Below are positions 34,662-44,208 of a stretch of DNA of 64,000 bases, in pieces (within the stretch, counting starts at the first letter, position 1; each line of letters starts with the position of its first letter). The stretch spans positions 1 through 64,000 of the forward strand of contig CAXMOM010000039.1 of NCBI GenBank assembly GCA_964195425.1, in the 5' to 3' direction. Source of the stretch: Glaciecola sp964195425 (lineage in GTDB: Bacteria > Pseudomonadota > Gammaproteobacteria > Enterobacterales > Alteromonadaceae). The position numbers and the translations under genes are program-made. Under the pieces are notes generated by a model. That model saw only the letters and a list, made by a program, of their open reading frames with translations. It was not told where the DNA came from and did no database searches.

Positions 34662-36590
34662 CTATTTAGCGACAATAATTACCATAGCAGATTCAGCATC
34701 AATAGATAGTTGTTCGCTAGGCACGCTTTGCAATACATTGGTGCCATTATTCGAATGCCACACTAACCAACTTTTAGCACTCACAACAGATTCTGGTAGA
34801 ATTATTTGCTGACGTTTACGACCTGTATTAAATACAATATATGCACTTTCGCCTCCATCGTCATATCGTCTATATGATAGTAAACGCTTACGCTCATCTT
34901 GCTCAATAAATTCTATAGCACCCGTGGATAAGACAGGATTGCCGCGTCTAAGGTTGACTAAAAACTGATAATACTCAAACAAAGCCTGATTGAAATTGAC
35001 TTCATCACTTGGTCTAGTGTTGCCAAGCGGATGCCCACTTTCATTCTCAAAAGAGTATTCTGGCCAAATAAGCGGTTTGCGATTGTGCGGATCGTCACTG
35101 CCCCACATACCCATTTCATCGCCGGCCCAAATTTGAGGCGCACCGATATATGTGAATTGATGCGCTAGCAAAAGCTTCGCGGTATTAATGGTCTTAGCAT
35201 CGGGCTTGTGAATTTTATAGTTTTCGTTGGCAGCCGCTTTAGCGTTAAATTTATACTTATTGTCGTTAAACAAAGAGGTAAGTAATCGCGGGCTGTCGTG
35301 ACTAGCCGACATATTCATCATGGCATAGTTGTAATCATCGCCTATGTTGCTGGTTAATGCCGACAGCTCAGACACAAATTGTGCAGGTGTTATTGCATTT
35401 GGCGCCTTCCCAAAGTACTGTCTTGCCGTTTTGTACCAACGATAATTCATCACTGCATCGAACACATCACCTTGCAACACCGGCTTAGGGTCAAAAAGCT
35501 CGTCGGGCCATTTTCCCCACCAAATTTCGCCCACCAAATAAGCTTCAGGATTAATAGACTTAACAAAAGTCCGGTAGTCTCGCCAAAATCCTAAGGGTAG
35601 CTCAGCAGCGGCATCGAGTCTAAAACCATCTACACCATCGCTTGGGTCTCCATCGCCATTAGGATCAAGCCACCGGCGAGTCACTGCCATTATATGGCTT
35701 TTAGCTGCTTGGCTTTTAATATCGCCTTCCAGGAGACTAACCCGATCTGAATGATCGGCATAAGTAGTCTCTTGTATTTCGGGTAAATCAAATACGCCAA
35801 ACCAACCTCTATATTCAAATTCATTTTGCGGTGTACTTACATCGTCAAAATTTTTCACCCAATACCAATCCGCGTATTGTGAGGCTTGCTGATTTTTTAA
35901 AACATCGCGCCACGCCCAAAAAGTATGCCCAGTGTGATTCCATGAATAATCCAAAATAATGCGAATGTTGCGCGCTTTTGCCTGTTTAATTACCTCAAGA
36001 AACAAATTGTCGGCACTCGTCATACGCCAAGTATTAGGGTCGGCGGGGTCTTCAGATTGAATAAGTTCGTTATCGCCAATTGGGTCTGGGCCAAAATTTA
36101 CGTCTACATGGCGCCAATGACGTGCATCGTATTTATGCAGGGAAGGCGCATCATTAATGGGGTTAAAATAAATCGCATTAACACCAAGTTTTTCCAAATA
36201 ATCAAGTTTGTCGAGTACCCCTTGCAAGTCACCGCCGTAGCGTCTTAATGCTGTTTTTGCGTCAAAGCTATGGACTACATTGCCGGTAAAATCGGCTTGT
36301 CCGTGCACATCTTCAAAATAGGCGTCTTCATTGTACCAGTCCTGTGTCCAAGGGGTTATTTGCCACGTGTCTGGAATGTAGCCGGGGTAGGTGCCTTGGA
36401 TATTGCCAATAGTGGGATCGTTAGTGGGGTCACCATTATGGAAGCGTTCAACCATAATTTGATACCAAATTGCTTCTTTAGACCATTGTGGTGGTGTTGT
36501 GGGAGCTGGTTTTAGCTCCACTGGTACAGGCGCTTCTGCGCAAGAAAACAGCAAAACAGCACTCACTAATATTGCAAAACGGTATTTCAT
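34662..36590 (-). CDS. GH13 alpha-amylase-family lipoprotein
   Basis: This 642-residue envelope lipoprotein (lipobox LFSC) has a TIM-barrel glucosidase. The catalytic residues are Asp326 in DGFRLDAAAE, Glu355 in LVGEIWW and Asp432 in ASHDSPR; a probable calcium loop DPNGDGDPSDG lies just before the first. The domain order resembles cyclomaltodextrinase/neopullulanase or alpha-glucosidase types that cut short maltodextrins. Being anchored in the envelope, it probably trims oligosaccharides before uptake. The start ATG 36590 has only a weak ribosome site. No maltose transporter is adjacent. Confidence 0.9.
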   Translation of the reverse strand: MKYRFAILVSAVLLFSCAEAPVPVELKPAPTTPPQWSKEAIWYQIMVERFHNGDPTNDPTIGNIQGTYPGYIPDTWQITPWTQDWYNEDAYFEDVHGQADFTGNVVHSFDAKTALRRYGGDLQGVLDKLDYLEKLGVNAIYFNPINDAPSLHKYDARHWRHVDVNFGPDPIGDNELIQSEDPADPNTWRMTSADNLFLEVIKQAKARNIRIILDYSWNHTGHTFWAWRDVLKNQQASQYADWYWVKNFDDVSTPQNEFEYRGWFGVFDLPEIQETTYADHSDRVSLLEGDIKSQAAKSHIMAVTRRWLDPNGDGDPSDGVDGFRLDAAAELPLGFWRDYRTFVKSINPEAYLVGEIWWGKWPDELFDPKPVLQGDVFDAVMNYRWYKTARQYFGKAPNAITPAQFVSELSALTSNIGDDYNYAMMNMSASHDSPRLLTSLFNDNKYKFNAKAAANENYKIHKPDAKTINTAKLLLAHQFTYIGAPQIWAGDEMGMWGSDDPHNRKPLIWPEYSFENESGHPLGNTRPSDEVNFNQALFEYYQFLVNLRRGNPVLSTGAIEFIEQDERKRLLSYRRYDDGGESAYIVFNTGRKRQQIILPESVVSAKSWLVWHSNNGTNVLQSVPSEQLSIDAESAMVIIVAK

Positions 36591-36883
36591 TCAAAAATCT
36601 CAGTATTGCCCTTTAGGCTATTATTATCACTTAATGTCTATAATCGCGTGTTGCCCCAAACGGTTCAAAAATCATGCTAGTTTGGCACTAGCTACGCAAT
36701 ATCATTAAGCATATATGGAATTAGTGATTATTACATTGATAATCGTGGCTTTATTCGTTAGTTTGTTTGCATACACGGGGCTTGCTATGTCAGTGCGGTA
36801 GACGCAATAAACACGCAGTAATCGTCAAAATATCAATACAAAGCTAACAAAGCCCTTGTTTACTCAACAATAAGGAATAAAAG

Positions 36884-38779
36884 ATGAAACCCTCTAATTG
36901 TTTGTATGGTGCTGTTATTGTCAGTGCATTAGCACTGGGCGCATGCAGCGAACCTACACAAACTGAAACTGAGCCAACAACACCCGTAACGGTAGTTGAA
37001 ACCCCTATTGAATCAGGCACTGATTATCATTCTTATGGAAACCCAAGCGAGATAAAAGTCACCCATATAAACCTTGATTTAACTGCCGACTTTGAGCAAA
37101 AAAGTCTAATTGGCAGCGCCGAACTTACCTTTGAACGACTTTTGCAAAGTGCAACTGAACTAGTCGTAGATACTCGTGATTTGACCATTAAAAACGTGAG
37201 TGTAAACGGCGAATCGGTTGGTTTTACGCTGAAGCCTGAAGATGAAAACTTAGGTGCGGCCCTTCATATTCCGGTTGGCACTTCGGCTAATATGGTTACC
37301 ATCGAATACCAAACCGCACAAACAGCGTCGGGTGTGCAATGGTTAACTCCAGAACAAACTGCGGGTAAAAAGCATCCATTTTTATTCACCCAAGCCCAAG
37401 CTATCCATGCAAGAAGCTTTATACCCTTACAAGACTCACCCCAAGTTCGAGTAACGTATAATGCCACTATTCGTACCCCCAAAACTTTACTTGCGGTAAT
37501 GAGTGCAGCAAACGATCCAAATACCGAGCGCGACGGCGTATATGAATTTACGATGCCACAGGCCGTTCCATCTTACTTAATAGCCCTAGCCATTGGCGAT
37601 TTGAGTTTTAAATCAATGGGAGAGCGCACTGGCGTATATGCAGAGCCATCCATTCTAAACGCAGCAGCCGCCGAATTTGAAGATACTGAAAGCATGCTTG
37701 AAGTCACCGAAAAAACCTACGGGCCATACAGCTGGGACAGATACGACCTGCTAATATTACCGCCATCGTTTCCTTTTGGTGGCATGGAAAACCCTCGCTT
37801 GTCGTTTATTACCCCTACCGTAATTGCTGGAGACAAGAGTTTAGTGGCCCTAATTGCGCATGAACTTGCACATAGCTGGTCGGGAAATACAGTTACCAAT
37901 GCCACATGGCGTGATCTTTGGCTAAATGAAGGTTTTACCACTTACTTAACCTACCGTATTATGGAAATGATTTATGGTACCGACCGCTACAATATGGAAG
38001 CGGTTTTAGGTTATCAAGATTTACAGGCCAGTATCGCAAGCTTGCCGCAGAACGATCAAATTTTGGCAATCGACCTTCGCGGTCGTAATCCCGATGACGT
38101 GTTTTCAAATATCCCTTATGAAAAAGGCGCGTTATTTTTACGCGAGCTAGAAACCCAAATTGGCCGCGACAATTTTGACCAGTTTTTACTCGACTATTTT
38201 GATGCTTTCGCTTTTAAAAGCATTACCACCGACGAATTCATTACCTATTTAGATAATACTCTATTGCAAGACTACCCCGATAAACTCAGCGCAGCGCGCA
38301 TTCAAGAATGGATTTTTGCTTCTGGCATACCAGAAGGTGCACCGGTTCCGCAGTCTGACGCATTTACCAAAGTTAATGATGCACGTGCAACTTGGCTAGC
38401 AGGTAGTGCACCAGCTACGAGTATTTCAACTCAAGCATGGACTGTGCATCAATGGTTATATTTTTTAAACAATATGCCAAATGAGCTAAGCCCTGCTCAA
38501 CTTGCCGAACTAGATGCATCGTTTGCATTAACCGCAAGTAAAAATAATGAAATTGCGCACAGCTGGCTAATGATAGCGGTTAAAAATGAGTATAAGCCTG
38601 CCTACGAACGTTTATATAGTTTCTTAACCAGTATAGGACGCAACAAGTTGGTTAAACCTTTGTACAAAGAGTTATCCAAAACACCTGATGGCAAGGCCTT
38701 TGCGAAAAAAGCATTTGAAGAAGCAAAACCTGGCTATCATCCGCTTACCATAAGCGCTAACGAAGGTTTTGTGGACTAA
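36884..38779 (+). CDS. M1-family metallo-aminopeptidase lipoprotein
   Basis: This 631-residue protein has a lipobox (LGAC), a beta-sandwich N-domain, then the exopeptidase motif GGMEN at 299-303 and the zinc site HELAHSW (His326, Glu327, His330) with the third ligand in LWLNEGFTTY. The C-terminal helical half matches the leukotriene A4 hydrolase-like subgroup. It removes N-terminal residues from peptides, here in the periplasm or on the surface, so it may supply amino acids from degraded protein. A terminator lies just after the stop. Confidence 0.92.
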   Translation: MKPSNCLYGAVIVSALALGACSEPTQTETEPTTPVTVVETPIESGTDYHSYGNPSEIKVTHINLDLTADFEQKSLIGSAELTFERLLQSATELVVDTRDLTIKNVSVNGESVGFTLKPEDENLGAALHIPVGTSANMVTIEYQTAQTASGVQWLTPEQTAGKKHPFLFTQAQAIHARSFIPLQDSPQVRVTYNATIRTPKTLLAVMSAANDPNTERDGVYEFTMPQAVPSYLIALAIGDLSFKSMGERTGVYAEPSILNAAAAEFEDTESMLEVTEKTYGPYSWDRYDLLILPPSFPFGGMENPRLSFITPTVIAGDKSLVALIAHELAHSWSGNTVTNATWRDLWLNEGFTTYLTYRIMEMIYGTDRYNMEAVLGYQDLQASIASLPQNDQILAIDLRGRNPDDVFSNIPYEKGALFLRELETQIGRDNFDQFLLDYFDAFAFKSITTDEFITYLDNTLLQDYPDKLSAARIQEWIFASGIPEGAPVPQSDAFTKVNDARATWLAGSAPATSISTQAWTVHQWLYFLNNMPNELSPAQLAELDASFALTASKNNEIAHSWLMIAVKNEYKPAYERLYSFLTSIGRNKLVKPLYKELSKTPDGKAFAKKAFEEAKPGYHPLTISANEGFVD

Positions 38780-38787
38780 TAACGTAA

Positions 38788-38827
38788 AAAGGCTTATATT
38801 GTTAACACTTTATAAGCCTTTGTTTTT
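38788..38827 (+). terminator. Rho-independent terminator
   Basis: AAAGGCTTATA at 38788-38798 pairs with TATAAGCCTTT at 38811-38821 around a 12-base loop, and GTTTTT follows. It terminates the aminopeptidase transcript before the next unit. Confidence 0.8.
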
Positions 38828-38844
38828 GGAACGAGGTGTATCTC

Positions 38845-39060
38845 ATGGTTGAATTTATATTCATTGTCTCTTGCTTAGTATTTATCACTACCATTACTTG
38901 GTTGAGTTATAAACTAGGTGACACAAAAGCAATGAACGCAAAATTTTCTTGTGTTCTCGGGTTTTTTCTTTCCTTTTTACCACCCATCGCGCTTTTTTAC
39001 ATTGGCTTTTTAGCGTTTCGAGAGGGTGCGCAAGACAACGATCCAAGACTCTCCGACTAG
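38845..39060 (+). CDS. Small two-helix membrane protein upstream of pqiA
   Basis: This protein of about 71 residues has two membrane helices (FIFIVSCLVFITTITWL and FFLSFLPPIALFYIGFL) and a short acidic tail. I do not recognise a family. ATG 38845 is chosen because GAGG sits eight bases upstream. The stop is 50 bases before pqiA, so it may be cotranscribed with pqiABC and could assist that transport system; this is only positional. Confidence 0.6.
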   Translation: MVEFIFIVSCLVFITTITWLSYKLGDTKAMNAKFSCVLGFFLSFLPPIALFYIGFLAFREGAQDNDPRLSD

Positions 39061-39110
39061 TTCTTTTTATACGAGATACCGTGGAATAAATACCTAGCAG
39101 GAACAAACAG

Positions 39111-40367
39111 TTGGAAGCGAATTCTCAAATATCATGTCATGACTGCGACTTATTGATTACCGTTCCTGAAATGGACGAAAATCAGTCCCTCATATGCCCG
39201 GGTTGCCTTAGTAAGCAATTCACAAAGTATAAACGCCCACTTGATTACAGTATCTCGTTTGGTTTGTCGGCGTTAATTTTATTGATAATGGCAAATAGCC
39301 TTCCCTTTTTATCATTTGAAGCCCAAGGGCAAACTCGCACCATCACTTTGCTGCAAGCTTCCCATGATTTATTTACGCAAGGTTTCGGGTTTTTAGCGGC
39401 GCTTGTTTATGCCTTTGTACTATTACTACCCATGCTTTACTTAAGTCTACTATTAGCCTTACTTGTCCCTATCAAGTTAGGATTAGCACCTGCACTGCCA
39501 GTATATATTGGCCGATTGCTAGGGCATTTTCGTCCTTGGATAATGGCAGAAGTATTTATTGTCGGTGTACTAATTGCTTTAATAAAAGTTATTGAGTTAG
39601 CCGATATCATTATTGGCCTATCATTTTGGGCCTACGTTGGCTTTTCCATTTTGTTTACCTTAACGGCAAACTTAACTAACCGTCATCAGCTGTGGCATTG
39701 GATCGAGCATGCAAGCGCTGATAACAATCCAACAAGGGTAGAACCCAAAACATTGGCAAACAATTATCCCAAGGGCAGTGCCGCCCAAAAAGGGTTGGCA
39801 AACTGTCGCACCTGCCATATGCTATCCGACATTAGCCTAGTTACCTGCCCACGGTGTTACGACACTTTATATCTGCGTTCACCCAACAGTATTCAGCGAA
39901 CTTTGGCCCTAGTCATAACCGCAATACTTTTTTATATTCCAGCAAATTTATATCCTATTATGACTACCACCTTATTTAACGATAAAATCTCTAGTACCAT
40001 TCTAAGTGGCGTTGTTTTATTCGCAGAACATGGATCCTACTTTGTCGCTTTTGTTATTTTTGGTGCCAGTATATTGATCCCTATCGCAAAAATGCTCATT
40101 ATACTATGGCTTTGTTACGCCACTTCAAGGCAGAGTCGCTTGAGTAAATCTGAACTAACACGGCTTTACCGAGCCACTGAATTTATTGGCAAATGGTCTA
40201 TGATAGACATATTTGTGGTCGCAATACTGGTAGCCTTGGTGCATATAACCGGTATTATGATTATTGAGCCCGGTGTCGCTGCGCCAGCATTTGCTGGTGT
40301 TGTTATATTAACTATGGTGGCGGCGCACCAATTTGACGTAAGATTAATGTGGGATAAACAACAATAA
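39111..40367 (+). CDS. pqiA: Intermembrane transport protein PqiA
   Basis: This inner-membrane protein of 418 residues has two four-helix halves, each preceded by a zinc-ribbon-like pair of CxxC motifs (CHDCD, CPGC and later CRTCHML, CPRC). That is PqiA architecture. It anchors the Pqi lipid-transfer system, in which PqiB forms a tunnel toward the outer membrane. The start is TTG 39111 with AGGA eight bases upstream. pqiB follows two bases after the stop. In E. coli pqi genes are induced by paraquat via SoxRS; no such site was identified here. Confidence 0.93.
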   Translation: MEANSQISCHDCDLLITVPEMDENQSLICPGCLSKQFTKYKRPLDYSISFGLSALILLIMANSLPFLSFEAQGQTRTITLLQASHDLFTQGFGFLAALVYAFVLLLPMLYLSLLLALLVPIKLGLAPALPVYIGRLLGHFRPWIMAEVFIVGVLIALIKVIELADIIIGLSFWAYVGFSILFTLTANLTNRHQLWHWIEHASADNNPTRVEPKTLANNYPKGSAAQKGLANCRTCHMLSDISLVTCPRCYDTLYLRSPNSIQRTLALVITAILFYIPANLYPIMTTTLFNDKISSTILSGVVLFAEHGSYFVAFVIFGASILIPIAKMLIILWLCYATSRQSRLSKSELTRLYRATEFIGKWSMIDIFVVAILVALVHITGIMIIEPGVAAPAFAGVVILTMVAAHQFDVRLMWDKQQ

Positions 40368-40369
40368 TA

Positions 40370-41986
40370 ATGAACGATACAACTGATAAATCACAGGCCA
40401 TAATCGCACCAAAATCACGCTTTTCAGTGGTGTGGTTATTACCGCTCATTGCGGCAATTATTGGCGTAGGTATGGTATATCAACAATGGCAAAACAAAGG
40501 CATTGAAATTGTCATTGTTTTTGACAATGCAACAGGCCTTGAGGTGAAAAAAACCAAAGTCAAGTTTAGAGATGTAGACATTGGTACCTTAAAAGAAGTT
40601 AGTTTTTCTGAAGATGGTTATTCGATTGAAGCAAGAGTGGAAATTGACAAAAACATGCACAGCTATTTGCATAGCGATAGTCAGTTTTGGGTGGTCCGCC
40701 CAAGAATTGGCAGTGGCAGTATAAGTGGTTTTAGTACTTTGTTGTCGGGCGCATATATTAACATCGACCCGGGTAAATCAGCATATTATGCCCAACAGTT
40801 TGTTGGCTTAGAAACCCCTCCTATTTCGTCTCCTACGTCTGAAGGTATTAAGCTAAAACTGGTATCAAGCGGCGGAAAGTCGCTTACCGTAGGCAACCCC
40901 ATTATTTATCGCGGTTTCGAAGTTGGCGCGGTTGAATCTGTCGATTTTGATATTGAATCAAGACTGGTTACTTACGGTATTTTCATTCAAGCACCCTACG
41001 ATGGCTTAATAACCTCCAACACCTATTTTTGGAATTCAAGCGGCGTGTCATTTTCGGCCAATACCGAAGGGGTAAACATTGATTTAGCGTCGGTAGAATC
41101 TTTCCTCTCAGGCGGTGTGCAATTTGATGTACCCGACGACTTAGTATTAGGCCAGCGAATTACCGAAAGCCAAGATTTTAAGCTTTACACATCGCGCTCA
41201 AGCATAAAAGAAGACCGCGTTTACCAATATTTAGAGTACGTGATCTTAGTTGAAGATTCCGTAGGCGGACTTGAAGCCGGCGCAGCTGTTGAATATAGAG
41301 GGATTCGAATAGGGCGTGTTAGCCGACCTTATTTGGGCTTTTATGAAACCAATCAGATCAATGGTGACGAAACTCGCATTCCGGTTATTATTCACGTAGA
41401 GCCTGCACGATTAACCATTAATAATGAATATGATTTAGCGTGGTTCGATAACCAGTTTAGTGAATGGATAAAGTCTGGCTTAGGGGCCAGTTTAGAGACA
41501 TCTAATTACTTAACTGGCGCAATGAAAGTTAGCCTGAATTTAACCAATGAAGTGCAATCCGACATTGAGTACTTTGGAAAATACACCGTTATTCCTATAG
41601 CCCCAAGTGGCTTTGCGAGTATTGTGAGTAAAACAGATAAGCTATTGAGCAAGCTTGAAAGTTTGCCACTGAATGAATTAGTTGAAAGTACAAACACGGC
41701 AATAAGCTCAGCAAACACAGCGATACTATCGGCGAATGATACGGTAATTGCATCGCAATCGGTATTGCTTTCGGTAGAAGATACACTCAAAGAAGCCAAT
41801 GCAACACTGCAAGGGATGCAGCCAAACTCTCCTGTTTATTTGCGTTTAGAGCGTAACTTAGAAGAATTAGAGCGCACCTTGAATATGATGCAGCCGTTCT
41901 TACAAGAGATTCGCAAAAAACCTAATTCATTGATATTTAGCGATTCTCCACCCGCCGATATTCAACCAAAAGGAAAGGGCCAATAA
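40370..41986 (+). CDS. pqiB: MCE-domain intermembrane lipid transporter PqiB
   Basis: This 538-residue protein has an N-terminal membrane anchor (WLLPLIAAIIGVGMVY) and three MCE (MlaD-like) domains starting near residues 45, 165 and 280 (for example IEIVIVFDNATGLEVKKTKV and VGGLEAGAAVEYRGIRIG). A C-terminal coiled coil with repeated STNTAISSANTAI-type heptads follows. Stacked MCE rings and coiled coils form a hollow needle that moves phospholipids between the membranes. It is part of the compact pqiABC operon; its stop overlaps the pqiC start by one base. Confidence 0.93.
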   Translation: MNDTTDKSQAIIAPKSRFSVVWLLPLIAAIIGVGMVYQQWQNKGIEIVIVFDNATGLEVKKTKVKFRDVDIGTLKEVSFSEDGYSIEARVEIDKNMHSYLHSDSQFWVVRPRIGSGSISGFSTLLSGAYINIDPGKSAYYAQQFVGLETPPISSPTSEGIKLKLVSSGGKSLTVGNPIIYRGFEVGAVESVDFDIESRLVTYGIFIQAPYDGLITSNTYFWNSSGVSFSANTEGVNIDLASVESFLSGGVQFDVPDDLVLGQRITESQDFKLYTSRSSIKEDRVYQYLEYVILVEDSVGGLEAGAAVEYRGIRIGRVSRPYLGFYETNQINGDETRIPVIIHVEPARLTINNEYDLAWFDNQFSEWIKSGLGASLETSNYLTGAMKVSLNLTNEVQSDIEYFGKYTVIPIAPSGFASIVSKTDKLLSKLESLPLNELVESTNTAISSANTAILSANDTVIASQSVLLSVEDTLKEANATLQGMQPNSPVYLRLERNLEELERTLNMMQPFLQEIRKKPNSLIFSDSPPADIQPKGKGQ

Positions 41987-42552
41987 TGGTTTTAAGAATA
42001 CTTATAACATTATTTCTAACTGCCGGTTTACTTGGCTGCGTCACTAGCACAACGCCAACAGAAACCTTCAACTATATATTAGATAATGATCCTGTTGGCA
42101 GTCAAAATACCTTGGCAACTGCCTCTATTATTGCCAAAAAAGCCGGTATAAAAGTATTACCTGTGCAAGTACCCGATTACTTAAATCAGCCGAATTTGAT
42201 ATTAAAGCTCAGTAATCATCAGATTAAAATTGCCAACTATCATTTTTGGGCAGAAGACCTAAGCCAGAGTATTCAGCGCGTGCTCATAAACGAGCTCAAC
42301 AACGCCCATAACGACCTTAGCTACACTCAACGATGTGTTGGCTGCGATGAACTAGCCATTACCATAGACCACTTCTACCCAACAGAACAAGGCGATGTTG
42401 TTTTGTCGGGCACCTATGAAAATGTGCTCAAAGATGGGAGTCGAAGCCAAACACGATTTTCATTGACCAAAAAGCTAGAAAAAGGCGGCTTTGATGAAGC
42501 CGTTTCTGCTATGCGTGCCTTGTTAGGCGAACTCGCTCAACAAATAAAGTAG
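41986..42552 (+). CDS. pqiC: PqiC outer-membrane lipoprotein
   Basis: This 188-residue lipoprotein has lipobox LLGC. The body has the ABC-type-transport auxiliary lipoprotein fold seen in PqiC: a YILDNDP-like strand, VPDYLNQPNLILKL, then NYHFWAEDLSQSIQRVLINEL. It is the outer-membrane end of the Pqi system and binds the tip of the PqiB needle. Its start overlaps the pqiB stop (TAATG). A Cys pair (CVGC) in the middle could be disulfide-bonded. Confidence 0.88.
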   Translation: MVLRILITLFLTAGLLGCVTSTTPTETFNYILDNDPVGSQNTLATASIIAKKAGIKVLPVQVPDYLNQPNLILKLSNHQIKIANYHFWAEDLSQSIQRVLINELNNAHNDLSYTQRCVGCDELAITIDHFYPTEQGDVVLSGTYENVLKDGSRSQTRFSLTKKLEKGGFDEAVSAMRALLGELAQQIK

Positions 42553-42615
42553 AGCTCGCTCTGGGATAAATAAAAACTCAGCACGCACGCAATGCGTATT
42601 TATGGCTAGTATTAC

Positions 42616-43070
42616 TTACTTACGTTTACGCATATGCATATGCAAATAAGCCTTCTCGTTTGACGTTTTAAAGAAAGTCGCGACAACTAATAAAAGGCCC
42701 ATAAAATAAGAAATTGAAGGTAGAGATGCTCTTGATTTTCTTTCCGGTCTTTTTATATATGAATTTTCTATAGCGCCTTGTACTTCTATTGCTGCAACGC
42801 TAACATTTTTGGAGTGGCTATGGTACTTGAGTTACGAGAAGTGTTATTAACGGAAGAATGACTGCCTAGCGGCCGGTTTGTACTCCCCTCCAAGATATCA
42901 AAGCTTTCAGTAACTGTAATTAAAACAGAACCATGTGTTTTTTCGTCCTCGTATTGCGGAACATTCCCAATAAAGGTTGACGCATGAGCAAACGCGTTGC
43001 TAAAAACAATACCCAAAAATACGAAAAATACAGTGCCACTAATCAACAATTTTTTAACTGGGGTACACAT
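42616..43070 (-). pseudogene. Secreted protein with probable frameshift before its C-terminal helix
   Basis: From ATG 43068-43070 the frame gives a signal peptide (ISGTVFFVFLGIVFSNAFA) and a short mature part, then stops at 42786. In the +1 frame the reading stays open to TAA at 42616-42618 and encodes a hydrophobic helix SYFMGLLLVVATFF with a basic tail (MRKRK), like a membrane or PEP-CTERM-type sorting tail. Adding one A to the five-A run (read as AAAAA before TG near 42815) would join the two. I infer a frameshift by slippage. The family is unknown; sequencing error or phase variation are alternatives. Confidence 0.45.
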
Positions 43071-43256
43071 CGTCCACTCCGCAATATTGTAATGAATGAA
43101 TATTTTGGTTGGTATCATATTGCTGATAAAACACTTATATGAATACCGATATATGACTTACGCCTTACATTTATAAAAAGTTGCATGTGCAAGAAAGGAG
43201 AAAAGGAAGTGTGGCAAATTCTAGCTTTTTCAGCGGGCTAATTAGAAGCTCACTGC

Positions 43257-43976
43257 TTACATTGGGGGTTTTAGCTGCAAAATGCGCTGACTCATCGCAC
43301 TTGCCCATTCTTTGTAAGCTTCAGCGCCAGGATGAAAACCATCTGCTGCCATAGCGCTTGTTTGTAAAGTTAAAGACAAGGCCTCGTAAGACTTGCCAGC
43401 TTGCTTGGCTATTTGGCTTTTTTGCAGAGTATCAAACTGCTTTGCTCTGCAGCCCATTACCCACCTTAAGGGCTGCGGCAATAGTGGAAAAACATGCATA
43501 GGCGGCATGCCACTCACAATAATATGCTTGGCACCAAGCGTCTCAAAACAATATTGATGCAGTTTGTTTTGTTCATGCAACCAATGCTGCGAGCGCTGCA
43601 GCGAAGTCACATCATTAACCCCTAAGCTGGTAATCACCATATCAACAGGCTTGCTACATTCCGACAGCTCCAACATTGAAATGACGTCTTGGGTTTGTGC
43701 GCCCGTTCTAGCCACTAACTCCCATGATAAATTAAGCTGGTTTTGTAAATTCGCAACCAGTTGCCCCAGCAACGCTTGCTCTTGATGAGTCACGCCAACC
43801 CCAGCGGCCGCTGAGTCGCCTATTATAAGAATAGAAAGAGCAGGGTAATTGGGGTTACTCAAAGCACCTTTGCGATCGCCCATTGCTTCGGGTAGCTTAA
43901 GCGCTCTTTTGCGCACTTGTTTGCCTTGGACCAACAAAATAGGGAAGGTTAGCAATGCGAATAGCTTATAAAGCAT
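43257..43976 (-). CDS. SGNH/GDSL-type esterase
   Basis: This hydrolase of about 240 residues has an N-terminal hydrophobic helix, then the SGNH blocks: GDSAAAGVG (nucleophile Ser), the Gly in ARTGAQTQD, GVND (Asn) and the C-terminal DGFHPG with the Asp-His pair. Such enzymes deacylate or deacetylate lipids and sugars; TesA-like thioesterase/lysophospholipase activity is possible. A membrane-anchored or periplasmic location is likely. ATG 43976 follows AAGGAAG at seven bases. It is transcribed alone. Confidence 0.87.
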   Translation of the reverse strand: MLYKLFALLTFPILLVQGKQVRKRALKLPEAMGDRKGALSNPNYPALSILIIGDSAAAGVGVTHQEQALLGQLVANLQNQLNLSWELVARTGAQTQDVISMLELSECSKPVDMVITSLGVNDVTSLQRSQHWLHEQNKLHQYCFETLGAKHIIVSGMPPMHVFPLLPQPLRWVMGCRAKQFDTLQKSQIAKQAGKSYEALSLTLQTSAMAADGFHPGAEAYKEWASAMSQRILQLKPPM

Positions 43977-44208
43977 GAAACTTCCTTCGGCTTTGTTATG
44001 CATTATGTAAACTAAAGATTTATATAAGACTATATCGCGAATAAAGTGAATAGTCCCGCTTCAGTCAATCGCCGATGAAGCTATTTACGTTCGAAAATCG
44101 ACACGAAATTTGCACTTTACACTATATTTTTTCTTTTCTTTTCTTGCCCGATGCTTATTATGGGTATCGTGAAGTACTAAAATTAAAAACAATACAAAGG
44201 CCAAGTTA

